The notes under the pieces: model-generated
Told to the model about the DNA's origin: nothing
Databases searched by the model: none
What the model saw: the letters and a program-made list of their open reading frames with translations, nothing else
Part shown: piece by piece, positions 42,603-50,848 of the stretch
Position numbering within the stretch: the first letter of the stretch is position 1
Layout: every line of letters begins with the position of its first letter
Made by a program: the position numbers and the translations under genes
NCBI RefSeq assembly: GCF_014323705.1
Contig: NZ_JABVEC010000028.1
Coordinates: 1-64,000, forward strand
From: Actinomadura alba
GTDB lineage: Bacteria; Actinomycetota; Actinomycetes; Streptosporangiales; Streptosporangiaceae
Direction: 5' to 3'
DNA: 64,000 bases

Positions 42603-42642
42603 GGTGTGCCCGGTGACCTCGGGCGGGGCCACCGGGCACACC
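42603..42642. terminator. 13-bp stem bidirectional terminator
   Basis: GGTGTGCCCGGTG (42603-42615) pairs with CACCGGGCACACC (42630-42642). It lies between the OFA operon and the convergent sugar ABC permease gene, followed by a pyrimidine-rich stretch ending in TTTT. Confidence 0.75.
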
Positions 42643-42656
42643 TGTCTCGCGGTCTT

Positions 42657-43700
42657 TTATGAACTGGGAGCGCGGCCTCGTGCCCGCAGCTTCTGCAGGT
42701 GCTCGGAGGCGACCGCCACGAGGATCAGCACACCCGTGAGGATCTGGAGCCAGAACGGGTCGATGCCGAGTAGCGTGCCGCCGTTGTCGAGCGTGCCGAC
42801 GATGAGGGCTCCGACGAGCGCGCCGAGGGCGGTGCCGCGGGCACCGAAGAGACTGGCGCCGCCGATCACGCAGGCCGCGATGGCCTGAAGCTCGTATCCG
42901 GTGCCGGCGGTCGGCACGCCGTTGCCGAGCCGGGACGCGAGCAACAGCCCGGCGAGGGCCGCGAGCAGCCCGCTCAGCGTGTAGGCGCTGATCTGCACGG
43001 CGCGGACCGGAACGCCGGTCAGCCGCGCCGACTCGGCGTTGGAGCCGACCGCGTACAGATAACGACCCCACACCGTACGGCGTAGGAAGAACGCGACGGC
43101 GACCGTGACGATCAGCATCACCCAGGTCAGGTTGGCGATCCCGAACACCGATCCGCCGGCGAGCCGGGAGAAGCCCTCAGGCAGCGGCTGTACGGTGCGG
43201 CCGTCGGTGATCAGGAGGGTCGCGCCGCGCGCGATCCCCATCATCCCGAGGGTCACGATGAACGGCGGCAACCGTACGACGGCGACGAGCACGCCGTTGA
43301 TCAGCCCGGCGAGTGCGCCGACGGCCAGCGCGAGCAGCACCGCCCACACGATCGGCAGCCCACCGGTGGTCTCGAACACCGCCTTGGCCGCGACGACTCC
43401 GGCGATGCCCACCACCGATCCGACCGACAGGTCGATGCCCGCGGTGATGATCACCAGGAGCTGTGCCGCGCCGAGGATGGCGTAGATGGAGACCTGGCGG
43501 CCGAGGTTGTCGAGGTTGGTACCGGTGAGGAAGGTGTCGGTGGTCAGGCTCAGCGTGAACGCGAGCACCAGCAGGACGGGGATCCCGCCGAGTCCCCTGC
43601 TGAAGATCTGTCCGAGCCCGAGGATCTCGTCGGCACCGGGCTCGGGACGCGGATCGCGGCCGCGGCGCTTGCTCGGCGGTGCGGTGGTGACTTCGGTCAT
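42657..43700 (-). CDS. Sugar ABC transporter permease (CUT2/RbsC type)
   Basis: This 347-aa permease of the ribose/xylose/galactose (BPD_transp_2) family has about ten helices. Diagnostic stretches are IITAGIDLSVGSVVGIAGVVAA near the N-terminus and YLYAVGSNAESARLTGVPV in the coupling-loop region. ATG at 43700 overlaps the ATPase stop by four bases. It completes a three-gene importer operon whose promoter lies at about 46361. The sugar cannot be named from sequence alone. Confidence 0.92.
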   Translation of the reverse strand: MTEVTTAPPSKRRGRDPRPEPGADEILGLGQIFSRGLGGIPVLLVLAFTLSLTTDTFLTGTNLDNLGRQVSIYAILGAAQLLVIITAGIDLSVGSVVGIAGVVAAKAVFETTGGLPIVWAVLLALAVGALAGLINGVLVAVVRLPPFIVTLGMMGIARGATLLITDGRTVQPLPEGFSRLAGGSVFGIANLTWVMLIVTVAVAFFLRRTVWGRYLYAVGSNAESARLTGVPVRAVQISAYTLSGLLAALAGLLLASRLGNGVPTAGTGYELQAIAACVIGGASLFGARGTALGALVGALIVGTLDNGGTLLGIDPFWLQILTGVLILVAVASEHLQKLRARGRAPSS

Positions 43701-45277
43701 CGGTGCTCCACGGGGTTCACTTCTTCCGGCACGGACGCGGCGCCGCCGCTGGGGCTGGCCAGGCGGAGCACCTCCTCTTCGGTCGCCTCGGCGGCGGTGA
43801 GCTCGGCGACGAGGCGTCTTTCCTTGACCACGACCACGCGGTCGCACAGGCCCAGCAGCTCGGGCAGGTAGGACGAGACCACGACGATCGCGAGACCGGC
43901 CGCTGCCAGGTCGGCGACGATGCGGTAGATGTCGGCCTTCGCGCCGACGTCCACGCCCTTGGTGGGCTCGTCGAGCAGCAGGACCTTGGCGTCGAGCGCC
44001 CGCCAGCGGGCGATCAGCACCTTCTGCTGGTTGCCGCCGGACAGCGACGACACCGGGTCGGACCACTCCCCGAAGCGCAGCCGCAACCCGTCCGCCGCGG
44101 CCTCCACGTGCCGCCGCAACCGGGTGCGGTTCACGAGGCCACGGGAGCCCGCCGTCCGCCAGCCGGCGATCGCGATGTTCTCCTCGATGCTCAGCTCGGG
44201 CAGCAGCCCCGACTCCTTGCGGTCCTCGGTCAGCAGCCCGATGCCGCGGCGTGCGGCCGCCCGGGTCGACCCGGGCGGAACGGGCCGCCCGTCCACGAGC
44301 ACCTCTCCGCCGCCGACCGGATCGGCGCCGAACACCGCCCGCAGCAGTTCACTGCGGCCCGAGCCCAGCAACCCGGCGAGACCGACGATCTCACCGGCCC
44401 GTACGGACAGGTCGGCGGGTTCCGGGAAGCCCGGCGGGCGCAGGCCGCGGACCTCCAGGCGCGGCTCCCCCGGGTCGCTGCGCTGCCCCGGATAGAGATT
44501 GGAGATCTCCCGGCCGACCATCGCCGCGATGAGGGAGTCCTCGTCGAACTCGGCCACCGGGCTGGTGAGCACGTGGGCGCCGTCGCGCAGCACCGTGACC
44601 GTGTCTCCGATGGCGAAGATCTCCTCCAGCCGGTGGGTCACGTACAGGACGGCGACGCCGTCCGACCGCAGGGTGGAGATCCGGGCGAGCAGCGCCTCGG
44701 CCTCCTCCGCGGACAGGGCCGTGGTGGGCTCGTCGAAGACGACGACCTTGGCGTCGTTGGCGAGGACCCGGGCGATCTCGACGAGTTGCCGGGTCGCGGT
44801 GGGCAGCGCGGCCACGGGCAGGTCCAGATCCAGGCCGGCGAGGCCCACCCGGTCCAGCATCGCCGCCGCCGCCTTTCGCTGGCGACGCCGGTCCACGACC
44901 CCGGCACGCGACGGGAACGCACCCATGCACAGGTTGTCGGCCACCGTGAGCTGCGGCAGCAGGCTGAGCTCCTGGTAGACGACGCCGACCCCGAAGCCAC
45001 GGGATTCGGCGGGGGTGACGTTGCGGCGTACCTGATCGCCGTCGATCTCGTAGTCACCGCTGTCACGCGACACGGCGCCGGTGAGGACCTTGATCAGCGT
45101 CGACTTGCCCGCGCCGTTCTCACCGGCGAGGCAGTGCACGGACCCCGGATGGAGATCCAGGTCGACGCCGTCGAGCGCGCGCACCGCGCCGTACCTCTTG
45201 CTGATCTTGCGGAGGGTCAGTACCGGCGGGACCTCCGGCGCGTCGGTGCCCGGAGCCGCCGTCTGGGACGTCGGCAC
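43697..45277 (-). CDS. Sugar ABC transporter ATP-binding protein (CUT2/RbsA type)
   Basis: This 526-aa ATPase has the duplicated nucleotide-binding domains expected of CUT2 systems. The first half has Walker A GENGAGKST and Walker B VVVFDEPT, and its signature region is degenerate (PTATRQLVEIARVL). The second half has a degenerate P-loop GLLGSGRSELL and a good signature LSGGNQQKVLIARW with LLLDEPTKGVDVG. That asymmetry is normal for RbsA. It begins 4 bases after the binding-protein stop. Confidence 0.93.
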   Translation of the reverse strand: MPTSQTAAPGTDAPEVPPVLTLRKISKRYGAVRALDGVDLDLHPGSVHCLAGENGAGKSTLIKVLTGAVSRDSGDYEIDGDQVRRNVTPAESRGFGVGVVYQELSLLPQLTVADNLCMGAFPSRAGVVDRRRQRKAAAAMLDRVGLAGLDLDLPVAALPTATRQLVEIARVLANDAKVVVFDEPTTALSAEEAEALLARISTLRSDGVAVLYVTHRLEEIFAIGDTVTVLRDGAHVLTSPVAEFDEDSLIAAMVGREISNLYPGQRSDPGEPRLEVRGLRPPGFPEPADLSVRAGEIVGLAGLLGSGRSELLRAVFGADPVGGGEVLVDGRPVPPGSTRAAARRGIGLLTEDRKESGLLPELSIEENIAIAGWRTAGSRGLVNRTRLRRHVEAAADGLRLRFGEWSDPVSSLSGGNQQKVLIARWRALDAKVLLLDEPTKGVDVGAKADIYRIVADLAAAGLAIVVVSSYLPELLGLCDRVVVVKERRLVAELTAAEATEEEVLRLASPSGGAASVPEEVNPVEHR

Positions 45278-45281
45278 GGGC

Positions 45282-46310
45282 TCAGCCCTTCGTCTTCGGC
45301 GGGTCGAGGAGCTGGGCGAACTCGGGCCTGTCGACCATCGACTTGTCGATGACCACTGCGCCCGGGTCCAGGTTCACCGGCGGAGCGCTGCCACGGACCG
45401 CCATCACCGCCTCGGCCACCCCCTGGTAGCCGAAGAAGAACGGGTTCTGCACGATGATCGCGCTGAGCGTGCCGGTGCGGACGCCCTCGACCTCGGCGGG
45501 GTCGGAGTCGAAGGCGACGGCGACGACCCGCGACGCCGCGTTCTTCTCCTGGATCGCGCGCGCCGCCCCGGTGCCGGAGGTGTTGTTGTCGGCGAAGATC
45601 CCCACGACGTCGGGCCGGCTGCTCAGCACGTCGCCGACCTGGCCGACGGCCTTGTTGAGGTCGTTGTCGTTGACGAGCGTCTGGACGACCTCGGCATCCG
45701 GGCAGTCCTTGGCGAGCCCCTCCTTGAAGCCGGTGAAGCGGTCGACCAGAACCTGCTGACCCGAGACCGAGCTCTCGTGGACGATCTTTCCGTCCCCCTG
45801 GTCCTTGTCCTTGATCAGCTTGCACATGCGCTCGCCGGCCTGCTGGCCCGCCTTGATGTTGTCGGTGCCGATGAATCCCTCGGTCTGCGTGGTGATCGCG
45901 TTGTCCACGGTGACGACTTTGATGCCCGCCGTCCTGGCACGCTGTACGACCCCGTTGAGCGCGCTGGAGGAGTTGGCGGCCAGGACGATGGCGTCCGCAC
46001 CTCGTGAGATGGAGTTCTCGACGAGCTTCACCTGCCCGTCGATGTCGGTCTCGGACGTCGGGCCGAACAGGCCCAGCTGGACGCCGAAGTCACCGCCCGC
46101 CTTCTTGGACCCGGCGAGCATCGACTGCCAGAACTCCGAGTCGGTCGCCTTCGTGATCACGTCGACCTTGACCCCGGCGGAGCGTGTGGCACCGGAGCCG
46201 GAATCACTGTCGCCGCCGAACGCGGCCTTGCCGGTGGTGAGCCCCGCGGCCACCGCCACGACGGCGATGACGGCGGCGACCCCGGGTGAGACATAACGGA
46301 TTCGGGCCAT
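45282..46310 (-). CDS. Sugar ABC transporter substrate-binding protein (type 1 periplasmic fold)
   Basis: This 342-aa binding protein of the RbsB/LacI-type fold has KVDVITKATDSEFWQSMLAGSKKAGGDFG at the start of the mature part. ISRGADAIVLAANSSSALN and VVTVDNAITTQTEGFIGTDN follow, then ADNNTSGTGAARAI. The N-terminus is one long hydrophobic segment (VAAVIAVVAVAAGLTTGKAAFGG) without a lipobox cysteine, which is unusual for Gram-positive binding proteins. It may be membrane-tethered or secreted. It heads the operon behind a promoter with a palindromic operator. Confidence 0.9.
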   Translation of the reverse strand: MARIRYVSPGVAAVIAVVAVAAGLTTGKAAFGGDSDSGSGATRSAGVKVDVITKATDSEFWQSMLAGSKKAGGDFGVQLGLFGPTSETDIDGQVKLVENSISRGADAIVLAANSSSALNGVVQRARTAGIKVVTVDNAITTQTEGFIGTDNIKAGQQAGERMCKLIKDKDQGDGKIVHESSVSGQQVLVDRFTGFKEGLAKDCPDAEVVQTLVNDNDLNKAVGQVGDVLSSRPDVVGIFADNNTSGTGAARAIQEKNAASRVVAVAFDSDPAEVEGVRTGTLSAIIVQNPFFFGYQGVAEAVMAVRGSAPPVNLDPGAVVIDKSMVDRPEFAQLLDPPKTKG

Positions 46311-46360
46311 GGGGGTTCCTCGGAAGCGGTGAGTGCGGCTCGGTCAAAAGCGTGAACGCA

Positions 46361-46389
46361 ACTGTTGTCCTGTAATTACAGGATGTCAA
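46361..46389 (-). promoter_or_regulatory. Promoter of the sugar ABC operon with operator in the spacer
   Basis: On the minus strand a perfect -35 TTGACA (46389-46384) is followed after 17 bases by AACAGT (46366-46361). The spacer holds the 16-bp perfect palindrome TCCTGTAATTACAGGA (46368-46383). A repressor bound there would block polymerase directly. No regulator gene is adjacent. The palindrome resembles sites of GntR- or ROK-type sugar regulators. Confidence 0.7.
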
Positions 46390-46450
46390 GAGGTTGATCC
46401 ACGATCCGGGCCGCTTCCGGGCAGACGCGTACAGGGAAAGGCGCCCGAGA

Positions 46451-46525
46451 CGATTCCGGGGAGACGCGATCCGGGGAGACGCGATCCGGGGAGACGCGAT
46501 CCGGGGAGAAGAATGCGGGGAGACG
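46451..46525. repeat. 15-bp tandem repeat, five units
   Basis: The unit CGATCCGGGGAGACG occurs at 46467-46481 and 46482-46496 exactly. A 16-base version lies at 46451-46466, and diverged versions at 46497-46511 and 46512-46525. It lies between the sugar operon promoter and the 3-prime end of a traR/dksA-like gene. No coding function is evident; it may vary in copy number. Confidence 0.8.
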
Positions 46526-46542
46526 CGGCCGGCCTCAGCCCG

Positions 46543-46905
46543 TCACCGGGCCGCGGCGCACCGGATGCAGGTCCTCGCGGCGGGGCGGGCGGTCAGGCGT
46601 TCGGGGGCGATCGGGTCGCCACAGCGTTCGCAGGTGCCGTACGTACCGGCGCGAAGCGCCTCGAGAGCCGAGTCGAGGTCGGTGAGGTGCTCATGGGCCC
46701 GGCTGAGCAGGCCATCGATCTGGGACCGTTCGAAGGCGAGCGTCGCACCCTCAGGATCGTGCTCGTCGTCGACGCCGATGTCGGCAGACGACTCGACGAG
46801 CCCGTCCCAGTCGCGGGTCAGCGCGGCGATCTGCCGGAGGGTGCTCACGCGCTCGGCGGTGAGCAGCTCTTCCAGCGCGGAGGCGTCCGGAACTCGCTTG
46901 GCCAT
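46543..46905 (-). CDS. TraR/DksA family zinc-finger protein
   Basis: This 120-aa protein has a coiled-coil N-terminal half with acidic stretches (DIGVDDEHDPEGATLAFERSQI). A C4 zinc finger of the DksA/TraR type, CERCGDPIAPERLTARPAARTCIRC, ends it. In other bacteria such proteins enter the RNA polymerase secondary channel and modulate initiation. The two acidic tip residues needed for DksA action cannot be assigned with certainty here. ATG at 46905 gives the compact family length; a longer frame to 46992 would overlap the promoter region of the MFS remnant. Confidence 0.85.
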   Translation of the reverse strand: MAKRVPDASALEELLTAERVSTLRQIAALTRDWDGLVESSADIGVDDEHDPEGATLAFERSQIDGLLSRAHEHLTDLDSALEALRAGTYGTCERCGDPIAPERLTARPAARTCIRCAAAR

Positions 46906-46980
46906 CACCGTTGCAAACCTCTGAGCGCTCCCCCGAATTCCGGGCTGCGCACCCCGGCGCCCCTGATGTAGGTTCCGACC

Positions 46981-47531
46981 ATGAGACGACATTGATCCTC
47001 ACCTGAGTCAAGGCTCGCGCGCAGGCTCTACGCCTACGCGTTCTCGGCGGATCTCGTTCTGCTGTATTCGGACTCGGCGCTCTGGACGAGTATCTTCCCC
47101 TGCTCGCGGAATCGACCGGCGTCGCCCCGTCGGTGAATCCTCTGCTCGTACTGTTGGTGATCGTTGGCATGACGGTGGGCGGCTGGCTCGCGGGGCGCGG
47201 CACGCGGTGGGCCGCCCCCGTGCTCGCCCTCGGCGCCGGCTGCCTGGCCGCCGGGGCGGCCGTCGGACACCCCGCGGGGATGGCGGGTGTCGCCGTGGCC
47301 TTCGGGATCTTCGAGTGGGCGGGCATCTCGGCGGACGCCCGGCTGCAGGAACGCATCACCGATGGCGCCCGGGCCACGATCACCTCGATCTCGGGCCTCG
47401 GCGTCGAGGTGGTAGCGGTGCTGGTCTTCGCGGCCTACGCGCTGGGATCGAACTGGGCCGGGCCCGGCCTTCTCTTCACCCTGGCCGCCGTGCCCTATCT
47501 GGTCGTCGCCCTAGGCCTGTGGAGGGCGTAA
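46981..47531 (+). pseudogene. Degenerate MFS transporter with large deletion and frameshifts
   Basis: Pieces of one MFS protein appear in order but in different frames. ATG 46981 begins MRRH then hits TGA. From 47011 another stretch reads RLARRLYAYAFSADLVLLY, the usual N-terminal helix of an actinobacterial MFS subgroup. After 47065 the frame changes to LDEYLPLLAESTGVAPSVNPLLVLLVIVG, a sequence normally found near the middle, and continues to the C-terminus (RLQERITDGARATITSISGLG). About 150 residues between are missing. The 132-residue 3-prime frame from GTG 47133 is still open, but a functional product is unlikely. Confidence 0.75.
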
Positions 47532-47561
47532 TGAGACCGCCGCGCCCCGGCGCGGAGCCGG

Positions 47562-47891
47562 TCAGTTCGCCCGCTTGCGGGCCAGGCGGCGGCGGCGCGC
47601 GGTCGACGCCGCGCGGGCCCCGAAGGTCCCACCGACGCCGCTGAGCATGGCGAGGAGCAGTGCGATCGCCAACGGCAGCGTGACCTCGGCCCAGAGGAAG
47701 GACACCTTCACGCTCACCGTGTTCTGCACCATGAACGCGATCAGCGCGCCGAGCAGGATCGCCGCGCAGACGCCGAGCCGGACCACGGCCATCCGGGCGT
47801 GCGATATCCGCCGTGCGGCGGCGAAGGTCTGCACGTCGCGCTCCGTCGGCGCCTGGTCCGGGTTGTTCCGGGTTCGTTGGAACAGGAACAT
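47562..47891 (-). CDS. LapA domain-containing membrane protein
   Basis: The 109-aa protein has two membrane helices (VVRLGVCAAILLGALIAFMVQNT and VTLPLAIALLLAMLSGVGGTFG) separated by VSVKVSFLWAE, the characteristic LapA pattern. A basic C-terminus ARRRRLARKRAN follows. The family takes part in lipopolysaccharide assembly in Gram-negatives; in actinobacteria its role is unknown. It is monocistronic and convergent with the MFS remnant. Confidence 0.8.
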   Translation of the reverse strand: MFLFQRTRNNPDQAPTERDVQTFAAARRISHARMAVVRLGVCAAILLGALIAFMVQNTVSVKVSFLWAEVTLPLAIALLLAMLSGVGGTFGARAASTARRRRLARKRAN

Positions 47892-48013
47892 GCATCGCCC
47901 TTCGACGGGCCGGCCTGGCAGGCATCTCGGGGGAAGGATGTCGCTACCGGCTTCACCTGACCTTACGCCCGCGCGCCGTCGCTCACCAGGCTTCGAGGGA
48001 CTACGGCGACGGA

Positions 48014-48310
48014 CTACAGCGGTTCGGTGATCCAGTGCCAGCCACGGTCATCGCGGTCGGCGCGTACGAGTTGCGCTCCGCTGGAGTCCGCCAGTTCGGC
48101 CACCGCCCGGAGCAGCTGACGGTGGAAATCGGCCGGCGGGTGCACGCCGGCGGAACCGTCGACCAGCGTCACGCTGACCTTCGCCTCATCGTGCAGCTGC
48201 GCCGTCACCCGGCCGCCTCCGTCAAGGCATACGATCACGATCGCATCGGCTCGGATCATGTCCCGGCCGTTGGACGCCGCGATCCAGACCTGGGGCACGC
48301 TTCCGCTCAT
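48014..48310 (-). CDS. Hypothetical 98-aa protein
   Basis: I do not recognise this small protein. It starts MSGSVPQVWIAASNGRDMIRADAI with GGAGAGG 7-8 bases upstream, and ends in a Trp-containing segment DRGWHWITEPL. Predicted strands and one helix alternate (IVIVCLDGGGRVTAQLHDEAKVSVTLVDG), suggesting a small alpha-beta domain. There is no signal peptide or membrane helix. It is followed by a LapA gene and preceded by a GC-rich repeat. Codon bias and the strong ribosome site support that it is real. Confidence 0.65.
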   Translation of the reverse strand: MSGSVPQVWIAASNGRDMIRADAIVIVCLDGGGRVTAQLHDEAKVSVTLVDGSAGVHPPADFHRQLLRAVAELADSSGAQLVRADRDDRGWHWITEPL

Positions 48311-48390
48311 GGGTGTCCTCTCCGGGGCCGGACGAGAATCGCCCGCGCTCTCTTCAAGCGTCCCATGGCGGCCGACCGCCCCGGCCACCG

Positions 48391-48450
48391 CGCGAACCGC
48401 CGCGCGAACCGCCGTGTGAACCACGATGCGAACCGCCGCGCGAACCACTG
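48391..48450. repeat. 12-bp tandem repeat, five units
   Basis: The unit CGCGAACCGCCG occurs twice exactly (48391-48402, 48403-48414) and three more times with changes, up to 48450. It lies in the 186-base gap between the 98-aa gene and the conservon P450 gene. Nothing else is recognised in that gap. Confidence 0.78.
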
Positions 48451-48496
48451 GGCGCCGCCCGGCGACGAGGAGTTCGCGTCCTGAACCGGTGCCCGG

Positions 48497-49918
48497 CTAC
48501 TCGCCGTGCCACCACTTCACCAGTGAGTTCCAGGGCCCTCGCGGCGCGTCGCTCGCCGCCACGTGCGTCGCGCGCGCGGTCGCCCGCACCAGCGGGGCCA
48601 CCGGTACGGCGGGGCCGGTGGACTCCCGGCCGTCCACGGCGCCGGCCGTACCGGCGGACGGAACAAGCGCGCCCTCGGGCACCGAGACCGCGGGAAAGCT
48701 GACGGGCAGCCCGGTGAGGGCCCGGTGGAAGGGCCCCGGCCGCCACACCAGCCGGTCCGCGGGAACGGCCAGCTCCATGTCGGGCAGCGCGTCGAGCAGC
48801 TGCTCGATGGCCACGGTGGCGATGAGACGCGCCTGGCCCTGCGCGGGACAGATGTGCGGGCCCGCGCTCCAGGCAAGGTGCGCCCGGTTGCCCACCCGCT
48901 GGTCCGAGGCGAGCGACGGATCGGTGTTGGCACCGGCCAGGCTGATGACCACGGGCTGGTTCCTGGGCAGCAGCACGCCCGCGAAGTCAACGTCCCGCAC
49001 GGGATAGGTGATGGCGAAGTTGGCCAGCGGCGGATCCGTCCACAGGACCTCGTCGAGCGCGTCCTCGACCGGCAGGCTGCCGCCGGACAGGTCACCGGCG
49101 AACCGATCGTCGGAGAGCAACAGGCGCAGCCCGTTCGCGATCAGGTTCTGCTCGGGCTCGGTACCGGCGCCCTGCAGGGTCACCACCTGGTGCATGACCT
49201 CCTCATCGGTCAACCGCACCGGATGCGCCATCAGCCACGAGGTCATGTCCGCCCCGGGCTCCCTGCGCTTGAGGGCGACCAGATCGCGCACGGCCTGCCG
49301 GAGCACCTGGTTGGCCTTCTTGGCGTCGACGGTGTCGAAGATGCCGCTCATGCCCTCGACCAGCCGGTCGCCGATGTCCGGCGGGCAGCCGAAGAGCTCG
49401 TTGAACACCATCAGCGGCAGCGCCCTGGCGTACTCGGTGACCAGGTCGGCCGCCCCGCGCCCGCGAAAGCCGCTGATCAGCGTGTCGGCAGTGCGCTCGA
49501 CATGGCCGCGCAGCGCGTTCAGGTCGATCCGCGCCAGGCTGTCGGTGACCGCCGCCCGCAGCCGGGCGTGCACTTCGCCATCGGTGTTACGGCAGTTCGG
49601 CCGGTACATCATCATCGGCAGCACCGGGCAGTCGGCGGGCACTCCCTTCTGCCACTCGCGGGCGTCCTTGACGAACGTGGCGGGGTCACGCAGCACCTGC
49701 AGCGCGGCGTCGTACCCGACGACGAGCGTCGCGGGGACGCCGGGGGCCAGCTCGACCGGCGCGAGCGGTCCCCACCGGCGCAGGTACGAGTAGACCCGGC
49801 CGGGGTCGGCGGCGAACTCCGGGCCGTACAGCGGGACGCGGCCGGGGTGGGCCGCCCGCTCGGCGTGCGCCGGGCAGCCCGGCGGCGGTACGGGGCTGGG
49901 ATCCGCGGAAGGGGTCAC
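48497..49918 (-). CDS. cvnE: Conservon-associated cytochrome P450, CYP157-like
   Basis: The 473-aa P450 has the heme-thiolate loop WSAGPHICPAQGQA with C357. The I-helix reads AGTEPEQN (251-258) in place of the usual AGxE/DT. The K-helix ExxR motif is replaced by EVLW (E290 to W293), so the normally invariant arginine is missing. Loss of ExxR is known for the CYP157 family found in Streptomyces conservons. A 70-residue tail with Ala/Pro/Arg follows the P450 fold. Its start overlaps the GTPase gene stop by four bases. Its catalytic role, if any, is unknown. Confidence 0.9.
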   Translation of the reverse strand: MTPSADPSPVPPPGCPAHAERAAHPGRVPLYGPEFAADPGRVYSYLRRWGPLAPVELAPGVPATLVVGYDAALQVLRDPATFVKDAREWQKGVPADCPVLPMMMYRPNCRNTDGEVHARLRAAVTDSLARIDLNALRGHVERTADTLISGFRGRGAADLVTEYARALPLMVFNELFGCPPDIGDRLVEGMSGIFDTVDAKKANQVLRQAVRDLVALKRREPGADMTSWLMAHPVRLTDEEVMHQVVTLQGAGTEPEQNLIANGLRLLLSDDRFAGDLSGGSLPVEDALDEVLWTDPPLANFAITYPVRDVDFAGVLLPRNQPVVISLAGANTDPSLASDQRVGNRAHLAWSAGPHICPAQGQARLIATVAIEQLLDALPDMELAVPADRLVWRPGPFHRALTGLPVSFPAVSVPEGALVPSAGTAGAVDGRESTGPAVPVAPLVRATARATHVAASDAPRGPWNSLVKWWHGE

Positions 49919-50514
49919 GCGCGCTCCTGATCGTCGCCGGCGAGGAGATGTCGGACGAGCGCGATCAGCGCCCGGGTCGAGGACGCCGGCTCGCGGGCGT
50001 CACAGTGGACGAGGGGCGTCTCCGGAAGCAGGTCGAGCGCTTCACGCAGCTCGGCGTCGGGGAAGGTCGGCGCCCCGTCGAACCGGTTGATCGCGACGGC
50101 GTAGCGGAGGTCTTTCTCCTCGAGCATGGTCATCACGTCGAAGGACTGCTCGAGGCGGCGGGTGTCGGCGAGCACCAGCGCGCCGAGGGCGCCGAGGGCG
50201 AGGTCGTGCCACAGCTGGGTGAAACGCCGCTGGCCGGGGGCGCCGAACAGGTACAGCACCAGATCCTCGCTGAGGGTCATGCGGCCGAAGTCCATCGCGA
50301 CGGTCGTGGTCACCTTGTCCGGGACCCCCGCCAGATCGTCGACGAGGGCACCGGCCTGCGTCATCCGCTCCTCGGTGTGCAGCGGGCGGATCTCCGACAG
50401 CGTGCCGACGAAGGTGGTCTTGCCGACGGCGAAGTGACCCACGACCAGGATCTTCACCGCGGTACGGACCGTGTCGCGGACGTAGATGTCGTCAGAGACG
50501 AGCACGGAGTCCAT
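49915..50514 (-). CDS. cvnD: Conservon GTPase CvnD
   Basis: This 199-aa Ras-like GTPase of the conservon system has G1 GHFAVGKTT (about 26-34), G3 FGAPGQ and G4 NRFD, followed by HCDAREP as G5. In Streptomyces, Cvn proteins form a membrane-associated complex likened to eukaryotic G-protein systems that affects development and secondary metabolism. The start lies within the 3-prime end of the cvnC gene (23-base overlap). Confidence 0.92.
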   Translation of the reverse strand: MDSVLVSDDIYVRDTVRTAVKILVVGHFAVGKTTFVGTLSEIRPLHTEERMTQAGALVDDLAGVPDKVTTTVAMDFGRMTLSEDLVLYLFGAPGQRRFTQLWHDLALGALGALVLADTRRLEQSFDVMTMLEEKDLRYAVAINRFDGAPTFPDAELREALDLLPETPLVHCDAREPASSTRALIALVRHLLAGDDQERA

Positions 50515-50848
50515 TGAGTACCTCCTGCAGGACCCGGTGGTCGGGGGCGTCGACTCCGGGCACGCCCGCGCGAGTCGTGATGTGCCCGCTGTCCACGAGG
50601 TCGGAGAGCAGGACCTTGGTGACGCTGACGGGCAGCTTCAGATGGCCGGCGATCTCGGCGACCGACAGCGCGCCTCCACCGCACAGTTCCATGACCCGGT
50701 GCTTCTCCGGGCTCAGGTCGCTCAGGTCGTCGTCGTAGGCGACGATCATCAGCGTCACGAGGTCGAAGATGTTGCGGGTGGGATGAGCGCGTCCGCCGGT
50801 GACCACATGAGGCCGTACCAATGCCCTCTCGTGCCGGCGGCGGGTCAT
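50492..50848 (-). CDS. cvnC: Conservon DUF742 protein CvnC
   Basis: This 118-aa DUF742 protein has VRPHVVTGGRAHPTRNIFDLVTLM near the start. A winged-helix-like part (HRVMELCGGGALSVAEIAGHLKLPVSVTKVLLSDLVDSGHI) follows, and the canonical C-terminus ends VLQEVLNGLRARL. ATG at 50848 overlaps the cvnB stop by four bases. It bridges CvnA/B and the GTPase in the proposed complex. Confidence 0.92.
   Translation of the reverse strand: MTRRRHERALVRPHVVTGGRAHPTRNIFDLVTLMIVAYDDDLSDLSPEKHRVMELCGGGALSVAEIAGHLKLPVSVTKVLLSDLVDSGHITTRAGVPGVDAPDHRVLQEVLNGLRARL

Noticed and set aside
46451-46525. Possible iteron-type replication or integration site
   Set aside because: No initiator, integrase or A/T-rich element nearby; simple slippage is enough to explain it.
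47133-47531. A functional 132-aa membrane protein
   Set aside because: Its sequence is the C-terminal half of an MFS transporter, and the missing N-terminal parts lie degraded just upstream.
48391-48450. Regular 12-bp repeats that could suggest a CRISPR-like array
   Set aside because: Units are contiguous, with no spacers, and far too short. No cas genes are present.
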